Shown here piece after piece: positions 51,076-59,788 of a stretch of DNA of 64,000 nt. The translations under genes were made by a program, and so were the position numbers. The stretch is from Halorubrum sp. 48-1-W (GTDB lineage Archaea; Halobacteriota; Halobacteria; Halobacteriales; Haloferacaceae): assembly GCF_003287355.1 (NCBI RefSeq), contig NZ_QMIM01000001.1:62001-126000 (forward strand), in the 5' to 3' direction. The stretch's first letter is position 1. The number at the start of each line of letters is the position of its first letter. The notes below the pieces were generated by a model. It made no database searches and had not been told where the DNA came from. It was given only the letters and a program-made list of their open reading frames with translations.

Positions 51076-51572
51076 CGAGCGATCGCGGTGGCGCGCCTCC
51101 GAGCGCCCGACGGGCGCGAGGAGCCCGCGAGGGAGTCGGCCGGCCGGAGCAACGCGGAGGCCGGTCGACGAGGCTGGGGAGGCGTGAGGTGCGGTTGCGG
51201 TGCGGTCGGGTGGGACTCAAAGGGGCAGTCGCGAGGCGGGCGCAGGCGACGTAAGCAGCGTGGCGCTACGCGCCACGGGCAGCCGGCGCGAAGCGCCGGC
51301 GACACCGCAGGGAGCGAGTAACGCGAGCGACTGAGGAGCGTGGTTCGAGACGCCAGAGGCGTCTCGTCATCACGAAAGGCGCGCATGCGCGCCTTTCGAA
51401 CGACAACGAGCGTGCGCCTGCCTCGTGACTGGGGCTTTGGACGCGTTCACCGAAATCGCGCTCGCCACCCTGTAGAACCGAGCGACTGGGGCTTTGGACG
51501 TGTTCACCTCGCCAGCAACGATATCGTTTCGATCAAGCCGATCTCTCACGAAACAACCGTACTACTAGCAGA
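51076..51572 (-). repeat. Structured dispersed element, copy D (reverse orientation)
   Basis: Read on the minus strand: CTAGTAGTACGGTTGTTTCG (about 51551-51570), GTTGCTGGCGAGGTGAACAC, two 57-bp units (CCAAAGCCCCAGTC at about 51501 and 51444), and a long hairpin with arms 51218-51245 and 51412-51439, again with GGG/GGG interruption. The conserved block occupies about 51165-51218. Small hairpins in the loop are GTGGCGC-TAC-GCGCCAC, GCCGGCGCGAAGCGCCGGC, GAGACGCC-AGA-GGCGTCTC and AAAGGCGCGCATGCGCGCC. It ends about 12 bp from the TnpB fragment. Confidence 0.78.
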
Positions 51573-51583
51573 CGCGTTGTGAA

Positions 51584-51844
51584 CTACCCCTGCCTACTCG
51601 CCGCCTTCGGCGGCTCCTTGAGGCAGGGGCTTCCTGATTCAATGACGCGCTTTACAGACACAACCACAGTGTCCACAGGGAGTGCAGTCTCCACAGGCGT
51701 TTCTTCGGAGTGACCCACTCCTAGATCGGTGAGTCCGCGAGAAAGAATGTTCCACGCCGCATTTGCGTCTCTATCCACCTCGAAGCCACAGGCCGGACAA
51801 GAGTGTTCACGTACCCACAGCGGTTTGTCGGTTTCGACGCCACA
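51584..51844 (-). pseudogene. Truncated TnpB (IS200/IS605/IS1341) C-terminal fragment
   Basis: Only the last about 87 codons remain: CGVETDKPLWVREHSCPACGF, the end of the TnpB zinc-ribbon, then EVDRDANAAWNILSRGL, the conserved end of the RuvC-like nuclease domain. The reading frame breaks exactly at one cysteine of the first CxxC (stop in frame at 51845-51847). The right end of the IS with the hairpin GCCGCCTTCGGCGGC and GGCAGGGGCTTCC follows; in intact elements this region encodes the guide RNA. Confidence 0.75.
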
Positions 51845-51904
51845 CTAACGGAAGATCCGGACAAAAAAGCGAAAACAGTTCCCGCTAACGTCCCTCCTCG
51901 TTCC

Positions 51905-52741
51905 CTACGAGTCCGGCCCGACGAACCCGAGATATCGTCTGTCGACGGGCGACGTCACCGACGACCACGCGACGGGGCGATCCCCGAGCGACCCGGTTTC
52001 GAGGTCGGGGAACGCCGGTTCCTCGCCCTCGTACCCGAGCAGGAACGCGGCCGGTCGCGGGCCGAACGCGTCGAGTCGGTCGGCGAGCCACCCCTCCCCG
52101 CGCGGTTCCGCCAGCGCGACCGGTGTGCCGGGGTACGTCGCGACCGCGGCGTCGAGTCCCGGGCTCTCGCCTCGCTTCGGGTCCGCCAGCCCGAACGCGA
52201 CCTCGAACCGGTCGATCGCGGCATTGAGATCGGCGACCCCGAGCACGACCGTGTCGACGCCGAGTATCGGCGACGACGCCAGGTCGCCGGTCGGCCGGAC
52301 CCGGCGTTCCCGTGGGGTTCGGTCCTCGATGAGGAACGGGAGCGTCGCCCCCGGGTCACCCCCGCCCAGGTACGTGAGGTCCCACTCGACGAGCGTGTCG
52401 TCCTCGCGCGTCCGCTCGTAGCCCGTGGGACCGTCGACCCGTATCCCGCGGTCGCGGAGGTCGGCGCTCGTAGCTGTGATGTCGTCGGCCCTGACTGCCC
52501 ACGCACACGGGCCGCCGTCCCCGTGGATTGGGCCGTCCCACCACGGCGAGTCGGCGTCCGGCTCCAGCGTCGAGATGAGTTCGAGGTAGCTCCCGTCCCG
52601 GAACCCGACGATCGCCATGTGTGTGACGCCGTTCGAGTGGCGACCGCCGTATTCGACCGGAAACCCGGCCGCCTCGAACGCGTCGACGAGGGCGTCCAAG
52701 TCCCGCCCCGCGACCGTGACGTGATCGACGTGGAGGTCCAT
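51905..52741 (-). CDS. VOC-superfamily (glyoxalase-like) protein
   Basis: 278 residues. Beta-alpha-beta-beta-beta modules: DHVTVAGRDLDALVDAFEAAGFPVEYGG and LGVDTVVLGVADLNAAIDRFEVAFGLADP mark two VOC units. The metal ligands are ambiguous (His6, Glu in YLELISTL). It resembles the glyoxalase-like family that binds divalent metal ions and acts on small ketones or antibiotics. Substrate unknown. Confidence 0.75.
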   Translation of the reverse strand: MDLHVDHVTVAGRDLDALVDAFEAAGFPVEYGGRHSNGVTHMAIVGFRDGSYLELISTLEPDADSPWWDGPIHGDGGPCAWAVRADDITATSADLRDRGIRVDGPTGYERTREDDTLVEWDLTYLGGGDPGATLPFLIEDRTPRERRVRPTGDLASSPILGVDTVVLGVADLNAAIDRFEVAFGLADPKRGESPGLDAAVATYPGTPVALAEPRGEGWLADRLDAFGPRPAAFLLGYEGEEPAFPDLETGSLGDRPVAWSSVTSPVDRRYLGFVGPDS

Positions 52742-52876
52742 GACCGAAGGCCGGGATCGACCGACAAATACGTTCCGGCGGTCCGGATCGACCGCTCACC
52801 GGACGCGCCATCGGCGTGTCGAGCGTGTCGCCAGACCACGGGACTTCCGGTCGCTTCCCGGACCGTCCGGGAGAGC

Positions 52877-53461
52877 TCAAGCCACCCGTTCGCTGTCTCG
52901 GAACGTGACGGTCGTGTCGTCCGATTCGACGGTGGTTTGGATGGTTATCCAGCCGTCGTTCCGATCGATCTGCCGTGCTTCCTGCAGGGAGAGTTCGACG
53001 CGCTCGGTCGTCGTGTGGGACGCGCCGGCCTCGAGCGTGCCGACGTCCACCGTCCCCTCCCAGACGACGTCGTCCGTGTCGGTGTTGTTCTCGCCGGCGA
53101 ATATCCGGACGTACGTCGTGACACCGGTCGCGGTCTCGTTCCGTTCGTTGTTCAGCGTCGCGGTGACGTCCCGACAGGTCGTCCCGCACTCCTCGATATC
53201 GTCTATCGTGAACGTGAACGGCTCCGTGTCGGTCGACGGCTCGGTCCCCGACCCGTCGTCGTCTTCGGACCCGTCGTCGTCTTCGGACCCGTCGTCGTCT
53301 TCGGACCCGTCGTCCTCTCCCGACTCCTCCGTGGGGAAGTCCTCGATGGGCTCGCCCGAATCGCCGCCGGGGGCGGGACCCGCACCGGTGTACGCCATCA
53401 CACCGATCGCCGCGGCGAGCGCGACCACGACGAGCACGCCGACGGCGTGTTTTCGGTTCAT
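52877..53461 (-). CDS. Exported acidic protein with DDDGSE repeats
   Basis: 194 residues. Signal sequence (VGVLVVVALAAAIGVMAYTG), then a Pro/Gly region and four DDDGSE-like repeats (an 18-bp DNA repeat around 53258-53320), then a beta-rich C-terminal domain of about 110 residues with two cysteines (ECGTTCRD). It resembles haloarchaeal secreted CARDB-like proteins. Function is unknown. Confidence 0.65.
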   Translation of the reverse strand: MNRKHAVGVLVVVALAAAIGVMAYTGAGPAPGGDSGEPIEDFPTEESGEDDGSEDDDGSEDDDGSEDDDGSGTEPSTDTEPFTFTIDDIEECGTTCRDVTATLNNERNETATGVTTYVRIFAGENNTDTDDVVWEGTVDVGTLEAGASHTTTERVELSLQEARQIDRNDGWITIQTTVESDDTTVTFRDSERVA

Positions 53462-53468
53462 GCGGGGC

Positions 53469-53606
53469 TCACACTCCGGACACTATGCGTATCCGTCCTC
53501 GTCCTCGACTTCGATCCCGTCGGCCGGAGGCGGCACCGACTGCCGACACCCCGCCGATCAAGACCGTCGTTGCGACCGCGATCGCGACGAGTCGTCTCGC
53601 GTTCAT
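53469..53606 (-). CDS. Possible 45-residue exported peptide
   Basis: MNARRLVAIAVATTVLIGGVSAVGAA is a fair signal peptide; the remaining 19 residues are arginine-rich and unlike any mature secreted domain. It lies directly upstream of the preceding exported gene in the same direction. It may be the truncated or frameshifted end of a longer secreted protein. Low confidence that it is a real gene. Confidence 0.3.
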   Translation of the reverse strand: MNARRLVAIAVATTVLIGGVSAVGAASGRRDRSRGRGRIRIVSGV

Positions 53607-53900
53607 TACGCTCACCGCTCGGACGGCAAGGTACATAAGAGGGGGAAAACGTGAACTCGGATTCATGCGTTTGAGCGCCTTTCACACCGAATTAAGCCGA
53701 ATTACCATGGGTGGCCGGTGTCGCGTCCTTCCTCCCCGTCCACAACGGCACCCGAGCTGTCCACCCGTCTCGCGCGCGACGCTCCCAGAACACTGACGTG
53801 AACCGCGGGATCACGCCCCGAGACGCCCGCCTTGCGTCTCTGCGGTGGTGTGTCCCTTCTGTACGATCGGATCGACTCGGGGTTCCCGTGCGGTCCCCGA
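53607..53900. other. Non-coding gap
   Basis: 294 bp. Nothing convincing: short frames in all directions look like shadows. CGAATTAAGCCGAATTACC near 53690 is AT-rich with a duplicated CCGAATTA that could be a regulatory site. Confidence 0.35.
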
Positions 53901-54473
53901 TCAAAACACCGCAAACAGCCCGCCGACGAACACGACCGTGACGACGAGCCGGCCGAGGCTCCCGAGGAACGTAGCCACGGCAAATCGGGTGTAGTCGCGT
54001 TCGAGGACCGCGAACGCGTATATCGAGATGGTGTCGGGAAAGAAGGGTACCGACAGCGCGACGGCGAGGCCGCCGTAGCCGTACCGCTGAGCGAGTTCGA
54101 CCGAGCGTTTCTCGGACCACTCCATGACGTCCCACCGCGAGCGCCGGAGCCACCGGGTGACCGGACCGGAGCGTTTGACCTCTTGGCCGATGTGGAACGC
54201 GAACAGGCTACCGAGCGCCTTCCCCGTCGCGCTGACGAGCATGATGCTACCGAGGTGCGCCCACGGCGGGAGCCCGAGGTCGATCGGGGCGACGAGCACG
54301 ACCTCGCTCGGCCCGGGGAGCACGAACGCGATCAGGAACGAGTACACGAAGACGATCCCCATCCCGGGCCAGCCCGTGGCCGACTCGACGAGCGACTCGA
54401 CGTTCCAGAGGGCAGTGAGCGTCCCGTCGAGGGCCAAGGGAACGAGCAACCCGACCGACGTCACGGTAGTCAC
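53901..54473 (-). CDS. VTT-domain (SNARE-associated/DedA-like) membrane protein
   Basis: 190 residues with about five transmembrane helices. FVYSFLIAFVLPGPSEVVLVAPIDLGLP (re-entrant loop with P-G-P-S/E) and FLGSLGRLVVTVVFVGG are typical of DedA/VTT proteins, lipid scramblases or undecaprenyl carriers in bacteria. It overlaps the GtrA gene (4 bp) and follows the sulfatase, making a three-gene operon. Perhaps it moves a lipid-linked sugar phosphate. Assigned by fold only. Confidence 0.75.
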   Translation of the reverse strand: MTTVTSVGLLVPLALDGTLTALWNVESLVESATGWPGMGIVFVYSFLIAFVLPGPSEVVLVAPIDLGLPPWAHLGSIMLVSATGKALGSLFAFHIGQEVKRSGPVTRWLRRSRWDVMEWSEKRSVELAQRYGYGGLAVALSVPFFPDTISIYAFAVLERDYTRFAVATFLGSLGRLVVTVVFVGGLFAVF

Positions 54474-54898
54474 GCGTCACTCCACGTCCATCGAGCGTCG
54501 AGGACGTATCGATAGAGCCCGCTGAGGAAGATCGCGACCGCGTTCGCGACGAGGTACAACAGGCCGACCCACTCGACGAGCGCGAAGAGGACGCCGAGCT
54601 GGATCGGGATCGCGGTCCCGCGAACCAGATTGGTCTTTACCAGTCCCGAAAAGTAGTCGCCCCGGCCGGTGTGTTGTGAGGCGTGGAAGGTCCAGGCGTT
54701 GTTGAGGACGTACGAGAAGACGATCGTGAACTCGATCGCGACGGTCGCACCGAGCAGGTAGTTCACGCCGCCGACGTCGACGAACAGCCACAACAGCGCC
54801 ATCTGGATCGCCGCCGCGGCGATCCCGACCATGACGAAGCGCCGTAGCTGGACGGCGAGCGGCCCGTCCACGAGGCCGCGCAGGAACGACCGGACCAT
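54470..54898 (-). CDS. GtrA-like membrane protein
   Basis: 142 residues, four transmembrane helices. RRFVMVGIAAAAIQMALLW and NNAWTFHASQHTGRGDYFSG, then VANAVAIFLSGLYRYVLDARWTW are the GtrA signature. GtrA proteins are thought to translocate lipid-linked glycosyl groups. It starts immediately after the sulfatase stop and overlaps the VTT gene. Confidence 0.85.
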   Translation of the reverse strand: MVRSFLRGLVDGPLAVQLRRFVMVGIAAAAIQMALLWLFVDVGGVNYLLGATVAIEFTIVFSYVLNNAWTFHASQHTGRGDYFSGLVKTNLVRGTAIPIQLGVLFALVEWVGLLYLVANAVAIFLSGLYRYVLDARWTWSDA

Positions 54899-56338
54899 CT
54901 ATCGGTAGCCTAGCGCCTCTAGACGAGCGTTGAGGTCCTCGTCTACCGACCCGTCGGCGTCCCCGTCGTCGCCGTTCGTCCCGCCGGCGCGGACCGCCTC
55001 GGCGTGTGCCTCGGCGAGCGGGGCGAACCGGTCGACCACCGCCCGCTCCTCTTCGGACGGGTCCGCCGAGCGATCGGTCGCCTGAAGCGGGTCGGACGGC
55101 CGGTGGTACAGCTCGGTCGTCCCGGCGTCGACGTTCTCGATGTAAGTCCACTCCCGGTCGCGAACGCTGACGTACAGCTCGCCGTCGTCGAGCGAGCGGG
55201 GGATCGGCTGTGCGGTCACGTCCTCGTCGCGGACGGTGACCGAGACCACGGGTTCGTCCGCCGGCTCCTCACCGGAGAGCACGGTCGGGGCGAGGCTCGA
55301 CCCCGTCCACTCCGCCGGGGCGTCGACGCCCAACAGGGCGGTCACGGTCGGCGGGATCGCATCGAGGCCGACTTGTCGGTCGACTCGCCGTCCCGCCGAT
55401 CCGGGGACGTCGACGACGAACGGGACGTGGATCAGCTCGTCGTACAGCTTCGGGTAGTGTGCGAGATGGCCGTGTTCCTGGAACTCCTCGCCGTGGTCGC
55501 CCGCGAGGACGACCGCCGTGTCGTCGCCGACCCCCGTCGCCGAGAGCGTCTCGAGGACCCTGCCGACACTGGCGTCGATCTGCCTGACGGCCGCTTGATA
55601 CAGCGTCCGGAGCTCCTCGAGGGTCCGGTCGTCGACCTCTAAGCCGAGGCCGGTTCGGGTGTGTGCGTGGAGCATCCGGTGGGTCCCCAGCCAGTTCGAG
55701 GACACCTCGCGGATGTACCTCGGTGCCGGGACGTACGGAGTGTGTGCGTCCATGTAGTGGATCCAGAGGAAGAACGGGCCGTCGGTTTCCTCGATGAAGT
55801 CCGTCGCGGCGTGTTCGACGTCGAACATCCGGGACGTGTCGAGGAACGGCCGGTCGTCGGTCTCGCCGCGGATCCACGACCCCGCGCGTCGAAGCGGCGA
55901 CGCTGCAAGCTGGATCCACGCCTCGACGGTCGGGTGGGTCGCGAGGTACCGGTTGTAGATGCTCGACCCGACGCTGGCGACGAACGGGTCGAACTCGTCG
56001 AAGCCGTCGTCGTATCCCCAGTGGGAGGTGAGAAACCCGTTCGCAGCGTTGAACCCGGCGGTCGAGAGGTCGGCGTCCGAGGCCGTCTCGGCCAGCGTCG
56101 CCGTATCCTCGACGCCGATGTCCCCGGTGCCGGTGAACACGTCCTTCGACGCCAGGATCGACGGGAACGAGAAGGGGGTCCAGTTGCCCGTCGCGAAAGC
56201 GTGATCGAAGACGGTCCCCCGGTCGGCGAGCGAGTCGATGACGGGCGTGTGTCGGGTCCCGTCGTACGCTCCGACCGCGTCCGCACGGAGCGAGTCGACC
56301 GTGACGAGGACGACGTTCGAGACGTCGGCGTCACTCAC
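54899..56338 (-). CDS. Sulfatase / alkaline phosphatase superfamily enzyme
   Basis: 479 residues. Metal and nucleophile motifs: LVTVDSLRADAVG, the S-x-P-S nucleophile region in NWTPFSFPSILASKDV (serine rather than cysteine, with S expected to be modified to formylglycine or to act directly), HYMDAHTPYVP and VVLAGDHGEEFQEHGHLAH. Located in an operon with GtrA and VTT proteins, it could act on surface-glycan or lipid headgroups. No signal peptide seen, so the enzyme is probably cytoplasmic. Confidence 0.85.
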   Translation of the reverse strand: MSDADVSNVVLVTVDSLRADAVGAYDGTRHTPVIDSLADRGTVFDHAFATGNWTPFSFPSILASKDVFTGTGDIGVEDTATLAETASDADLSTAGFNAANGFLTSHWGYDDGFDEFDPFVASVGSSIYNRYLATHPTVEAWIQLAASPLRRAGSWIRGETDDRPFLDTSRMFDVEHAATDFIEETDGPFFLWIHYMDAHTPYVPAPRYIREVSSNWLGTHRMLHAHTRTGLGLEVDDRTLEELRTLYQAAVRQIDASVGRVLETLSATGVGDDTAVVLAGDHGEEFQEHGHLAHYPKLYDELIHVPFVVDVPGSAGRRVDRQVGLDAIPPTVTALLGVDAPAEWTGSSLAPTVLSGEEPADEPVVSVTVRDEDVTAQPIPRSLDDGELYVSVRDREWTYIENVDAGTTELYHRPSDPLQATDRSADPSEEERAVVDRFAPLAEAHAEAVRAGGTNGDDGDADGSVDEDLNARLEALGYR

Positions 56339-56535
56339 GGATCGATGACCCCCCTGTCGAGATTCCGGTCGAGAACGCGGTCACAATGCCTACTGTATGG
56401 GATGTTCCGGTTTTTACCCTTTCGGTAGCGCGGTCGACCTGCGGTGGTACCCCGCCACCGGGGAGAACCCCGACGGCTGGACGGTTCGACGCCACCCTCA
56501 TCGGGTTTTTAATGCGACCCGACGAACGCTCGAGC
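56339..56535. other. Gap before the 100-aa gene
   Basis: No gene. GGGTTTTTAATGCG near 56502-56515 provides a TATA-like element about 25 bp before the ATG of the next gene. GGATGTTCCGGTTTTTACCC near 56399-56418 may serve the sulfatase on the other strand. Confidence 0.4.
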
Positions 56536-56838
56536 ATGCCAGATCTCCACCCGATCGCCAAGCGGATCCACAACGTTCAGCCCGACCCGATCCGTCTCGA
56601 GCTCGACTCCGGCGAAACCGGAGTGTACGAGTTCTCCTCGACGGAGTTCTTCCAGCGGGAGTTCCGCGGCGAGGGCGTCCGGATCGACGCGGACGTCGAC
56701 GCCGCCTTCCGGCTCGTCACCTCGGAGGACCACGAGCGGGTGCTCCTCGGCCGGTCCGGCCCCGACGAGGACGGGTGGGCCATGCTCGGGACGGTCGTCG
56801 CCGCGGAACGCGCCGGTGACGACGACGGGCCGCCGTAG
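56536..56838 (+). CDS. 100-residue haloarchaeal conserved protein
   Basis: MPDLHPIAKRIHNVQPDPIRLELDSGETGVYEFSSTEFFQREFRGEGVRIDADVDAAFRLVTSEDHERVLLGRSGPDEDGW, a small mostly beta-stranded protein. This sequence type is typical of haloarchaea-only small proteins. No function is recognised. It is convergent with the UspA gene, 1 bp apart. Confidence 0.6.
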   Translation: MPDLHPIAKRIHNVQPDPIRLELDSGETGVYEFSSTEFFQREFRGEGVRIDADVDAAFRLVTSEDHERVLLGRSGPDEDGWAMLGTVVAAERAGDDDGPP

Positions 56839-56839
56839 C

Positions 56840-57289
56840 TCACCGCACGACGGTCACCGGGACCTCCGCGCGCCGGACGACTCCCTCGGCGACGCTCCCG
56901 AGGAGGACCCGCGAGAGCCCCGTCCGCCCGCGGCTCGCGAGCACGACGTGATCGAACGGCTCGGCGTCCTCGTCCTCACCGATCGGGTTCTCGCCGCCCG
57001 CGACGTCGAGGATCGTCGCTGTCGGCCGGCCGACCTCCAGGCGCGTCTCGACCTCCCGGTCGACGCGGTCGGTCGCGTCAGCGAGGATCCGCTCGCCCCG
57101 TTTCCTCGCGCTCTCGTACCACTGGTCGACCGCGCCCGGGAACCCTCCGTCCGCGCCCGTCGTCGAGTCTGCCGGGTTTATCACGTGAAGCGCCGTCAAG
57201 TGAGCGTCCGGCCACTCCTCGGCCGCGAACTGAAGCGCTTCGGCCGCCTCCTCCGAGCCGTCGACCGCTACGAGGATCCGTTCGGTCAT
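56840..57289 (-). CDS. Universal stress protein (UspA family)
   Basis: 149 residues. Nucleotide-binding USP fold: ILVAVDGSEEAAEALQFAAEEWPDAHLTALHVINP at the start and the ATP motif GxxGxxxxGS in VVLASRGRTGLSRVLLGSVAEGVVRRAEVPVTVVR. It probably binds ATP and responds to stress. TATA element is not obvious (CTTTTTACACG-type in reverse near 57312). Confidence 0.92.
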   Translation of the reverse strand: MTERILVAVDGSEEAAEALQFAAEEWPDAHLTALHVINPADSTTGADGGFPGAVDQWYESARKRGERILADATDRVDREVETRLEVGRPTATILDVAGGENPIGEDEDAEPFDHVVLASRGRTGLSRVLLGSVAEGVVRRAEVPVTVVR

Positions 57290-57371
57290 ACGTGAGGGTT
57301 CTCACAGTCGTGTAAAAAACGCGTCGGCGGTTTCACCGCGGTGGAAAATCGGGTCGATCCGGAACCGCAGG

Positions 57372-59294
57372 TCAGTCGCCGTGACGGGTGACGCACGTCG
57401 ACAACCCGATCAGCTCGACGGGTTCGGAGTTGTCGGGCGAGTAGACCACCATCTGCCCCTTCTCCATGTACGGGACCTTCCCCGCGAGCGTCGAGGGGAT
57501 GTTCACGCTCGCTATCGCGTCCTCGTCGCCGAGGTTCAACACGACCTTGGTGTTCACCTGTTTGAAGACGGACTCGGCGACGTCCTGGGGGTCCTGCGTG
57601 ATGAGGAAGAGGCCGAGCCGCTCCTTTCTGCCCTGTTTGGCCGCCTCGGTGAACGTGTCGAGCACCTTGCGCGCCTGGACGTTGTCGGCGTCCGCGAGGA
57701 AGTTGTGCGCCTCGTCCATCCCGATGAGGAGCGGGGTCTCCTTGATCCGGTCGCTTCGCGGGTCGTTCGAGAGCTTGTCCCCGACGAGCATCGTCGAGAC
57801 CGCGAGCACGACGATCTCCTTCTGTCTCGAGGTCGGGAGGTGGTAGGTCGGGACGACGCTGAGCCCGCCCGAACGCACGAGGGTGTGGTCGAGTTCGGTG
57901 ATGGGTTTGGCGTCGCCGTCGAAGACGCCGCCGGGGACGCCGTGAACCCGACGCATGACCGCCTCGAACGTCTTCTCGTGGACGCGTCCGGACTCGTCGA
58001 GCTCGGCCTTGAGCGCCGGGTCGTCGAGGTACGAGAGGAACTGCCGGTAGGTCCCGGCCTCGCCGTGGTCGGCGAAGAAGCGGTTGAGGAGGGTCAAAAG
58101 CGCCGGGTACTGGTTCTCGTTGAGCCCGGAGCCGGCGACGAGCCACGGCATGTCGTACTCGTCGACCATCGAGAACGGGATCGTGAACTCGACCTGCTCG
58201 GCGCGGTGACCCTCGCCGGGGTACGTCGCGTTCGGGACGCTCGGCACCAGCGCGACCGTGTCGTCGTGGCCGCCGTGGGCGATCCCCTCGCGTTCGTACC
58301 GTCGGGCCGTCGCCGAGTCCATCGCGGGGTTGTCGTCGTGCATCTGGGCGTACTCGTCCTGCGGGTCGAACTGGACCACGGCCATCCGGGCCTCCCGGCC
58401 GTCGTCCATCGGGTACGTCCGGTCGGGATCGAGGTACTGCCGGAGTACGTTCTTCGAGGCGTGGGTCTTGCCCGAGCCGGTCCCGCCGGCGACGAGCGTG
58501 TGTCTGAACGCGAGCGGGTCGCCGTCGACGTAGTCGTCCGTGATCCGGTAATCGACCGTCGGGGGTTCGGCGGCGGTTCTCACCTTCTCGCCACCGACCG
58601 AGAGGTGGCCGAGGAAGACGCCCTCTTCGGGGATCTTCAGCCCCGTCTTGATCTCCGCGTCGTCCGCGGCCTCCTCGACGACCGCGCCCGGTTTCGGCAC
58701 CCGGTCGGTCATCCGGCGGCGCAGTCCGTCGGCGTCGTCGTACACGACCGACATGGGCTCGAGTTCGGCCATGAACTTGTAGTCGCGCTCCGCGAAGTCG
58801 TCGCGTCGCATCTGTCGTCGGGCGTGGATCTCGGTGGCGTCGTCCGACTGGAACTCCTGGGCGTACTCCAGGGCCGTGATCCGCGAGAAGAGCCGCTCGC
58901 CGTCCGGGTACGGGACCACGAGGTACTTCCCCAGCCGCACCGCGTCGCGGTTGCCGGTGGTGACGAACGCCTTCAGCGCCGTGTCGTCGTCCTCCTCCGA
59001 CACGCGGAGCCCCTGTGAGACCGAGACGACGCCGAGCCCGGCGTCGCTTCCGGCGGGGTCGACGTCGTAGACGGCGACGTCGTCTCCCCCGGCGTCCGCC
59101 GTCCCGCCCGCCGAACCGCCGTCGGACTCGGTGGCCGGGGCGGTCCCGTCGGCGGACTCGGTGGCCGGGGCGGTCCCGTCGGCGGACTCGGCCGGGACGT
59201 CCCTCCCGCCGTCGCCGTCCCTGCCGTCGGACTCCGTCGCGTCGCCGTCGCCGCCGCCCTCGTCCGTGTACTCGGTGAAGTCCTCGAGAGTCAT
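57372..59294 (-). CDS. HerA-like ATPase (DUF87)
   Basis: 640 residues from MTLEDFTEYTDEGG. Walker A GGTGSGKT (about residue 263), an R-D-rich region, Walker B LLIGMDEAHN and the sensor LITQDPQDVAESVFKQVNTKVV. The 90-residue N-terminal acidic low-complexity region (two duplicated SADGTAPAT units) is haloarchaea-specific. HerA ATPases pump DNA with NurA nuclease during end resection; no nurA is beside it, so this may be a paralogue. The protein is usual in haloarchaea. Confidence 0.8.
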   Translation of the reverse strand: MTLEDFTEYTDEGGGDGDATESDGRDGDGGRDVPAESADGTAPATESADGTAPATESDGGSAGGTADAGGDDVAVYDVDPAGSDAGLGVVSVSQGLRVSEEDDDTALKAFVTTGNRDAVRLGKYLVVPYPDGERLFSRITALEYAQEFQSDDATEIHARRQMRRDDFAERDYKFMAELEPMSVVYDDADGLRRRMTDRVPKPGAVVEEAADDAEIKTGLKIPEEGVFLGHLSVGGEKVRTAAEPPTVDYRITDDYVDGDPLAFRHTLVAGGTGSGKTHASKNVLRQYLDPDRTYPMDDGREARMAVVQFDPQDEYAQMHDDNPAMDSATARRYEREGIAHGGHDDTVALVPSVPNATYPGEGHRAEQVEFTIPFSMVDEYDMPWLVAGSGLNENQYPALLTLLNRFFADHGEAGTYRQFLSYLDDPALKAELDESGRVHEKTFEAVMRRVHGVPGGVFDGDAKPITELDHTLVRSGGLSVVPTYHLPTSRQKEIVVLAVSTMLVGDKLSNDPRSDRIKETPLLIGMDEAHNFLADADNVQARKVLDTFTEAAKQGRKERLGLFLITQDPQDVAESVFKQVNTKVVLNLGDEDAIASVNIPSTLAGKVPYMEKGQMVVYSPDNSEPVELIGLSTCVTRHGD

Positions 59295-59401
59295 GGTCGA
59301 GTCACCGTCGCGCAGGCCGAAAGCGTTTCCCCCGCGTACCGAGCGCGGGTCGAGCGGTTCGGGCACGGACGGCTTTTACGCCTCGGTCACCTACCGTCGG
59401 T

Positions 59402-59737
59402 ATGATACTCGTTCGCGGCAGCGGCGGCGGGACCGACCTCACGGGGACGGTGTTCGAACGCGGCGAGGAGCCGCCGACGTACAAGGGCGCGCCCGACGAG
59501 GACGCCGCGTACGTCTGGGTGTGTGATTCCTTCTACGAGGTCGAGAGCGGCGGGTCCGCGCTCCTCGTCGACGGGTCGGAGATCCGCGTCGCGTTCGAGG
59601 AACCGATGCCTCGCGGCTTCGACACCCGCGATCAGGCGGTGGCCGCCGCTCGCGAACACGTCCGAACCCAGTTCGCCCGGATCGGCGTCGACCCCGACGA
59701 CGTCGACGTCGAGGTGACGAAGGCGGACCCGGCCTGA
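59402..59737 (+). CDS. 111-residue haloarchaeal conserved protein (DUF7113-like)
   Basis: MILVRGSGGGTDLTGTVFERGEEPPTYKGAPDEDAAYVWVCDSFYEVESGGSALLVDGSEIRVAFEEPMPRGFDTRDQAVAAAREHVRTQFARIGVDPDDVDVEV. A small beta-alpha protein found throughout haloarchaea. It has no named function. It diverges from HerA; its start lies about 20 bp after GGCTTTTACGCC, a TATA-like element. Confidence 0.6.
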   Translation: MILVRGSGGGTDLTGTVFERGEEPPTYKGAPDEDAAYVWVCDSFYEVESGGSALLVDGSEIRVAFEEPMPRGFDTRDQAVAAAREHVRTQFARIGVDPDDVDVEVTKADPA

Positions 59738-59788
59738 CCGGCTGTCCCGGCTCGAAGTTCAACGGCCGCGTCCCGCTGTCGGCGCGAC

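Noticed and set aside
52740-53654. Plus-strand serine-rich open frame opposite the exported protein
   Set aside because: It mirrors the DDDGSE repeats as SSSDPSS and has no start context; the minus-strand protein has a signal peptide.
57381-59018. 545-codon plus-strand frame opposite the HerA-like ATPase
   Set aside because: Mirror of the ATPase codons; no domain, and the ATPase has Walker A, Walker B and sensor motifs.
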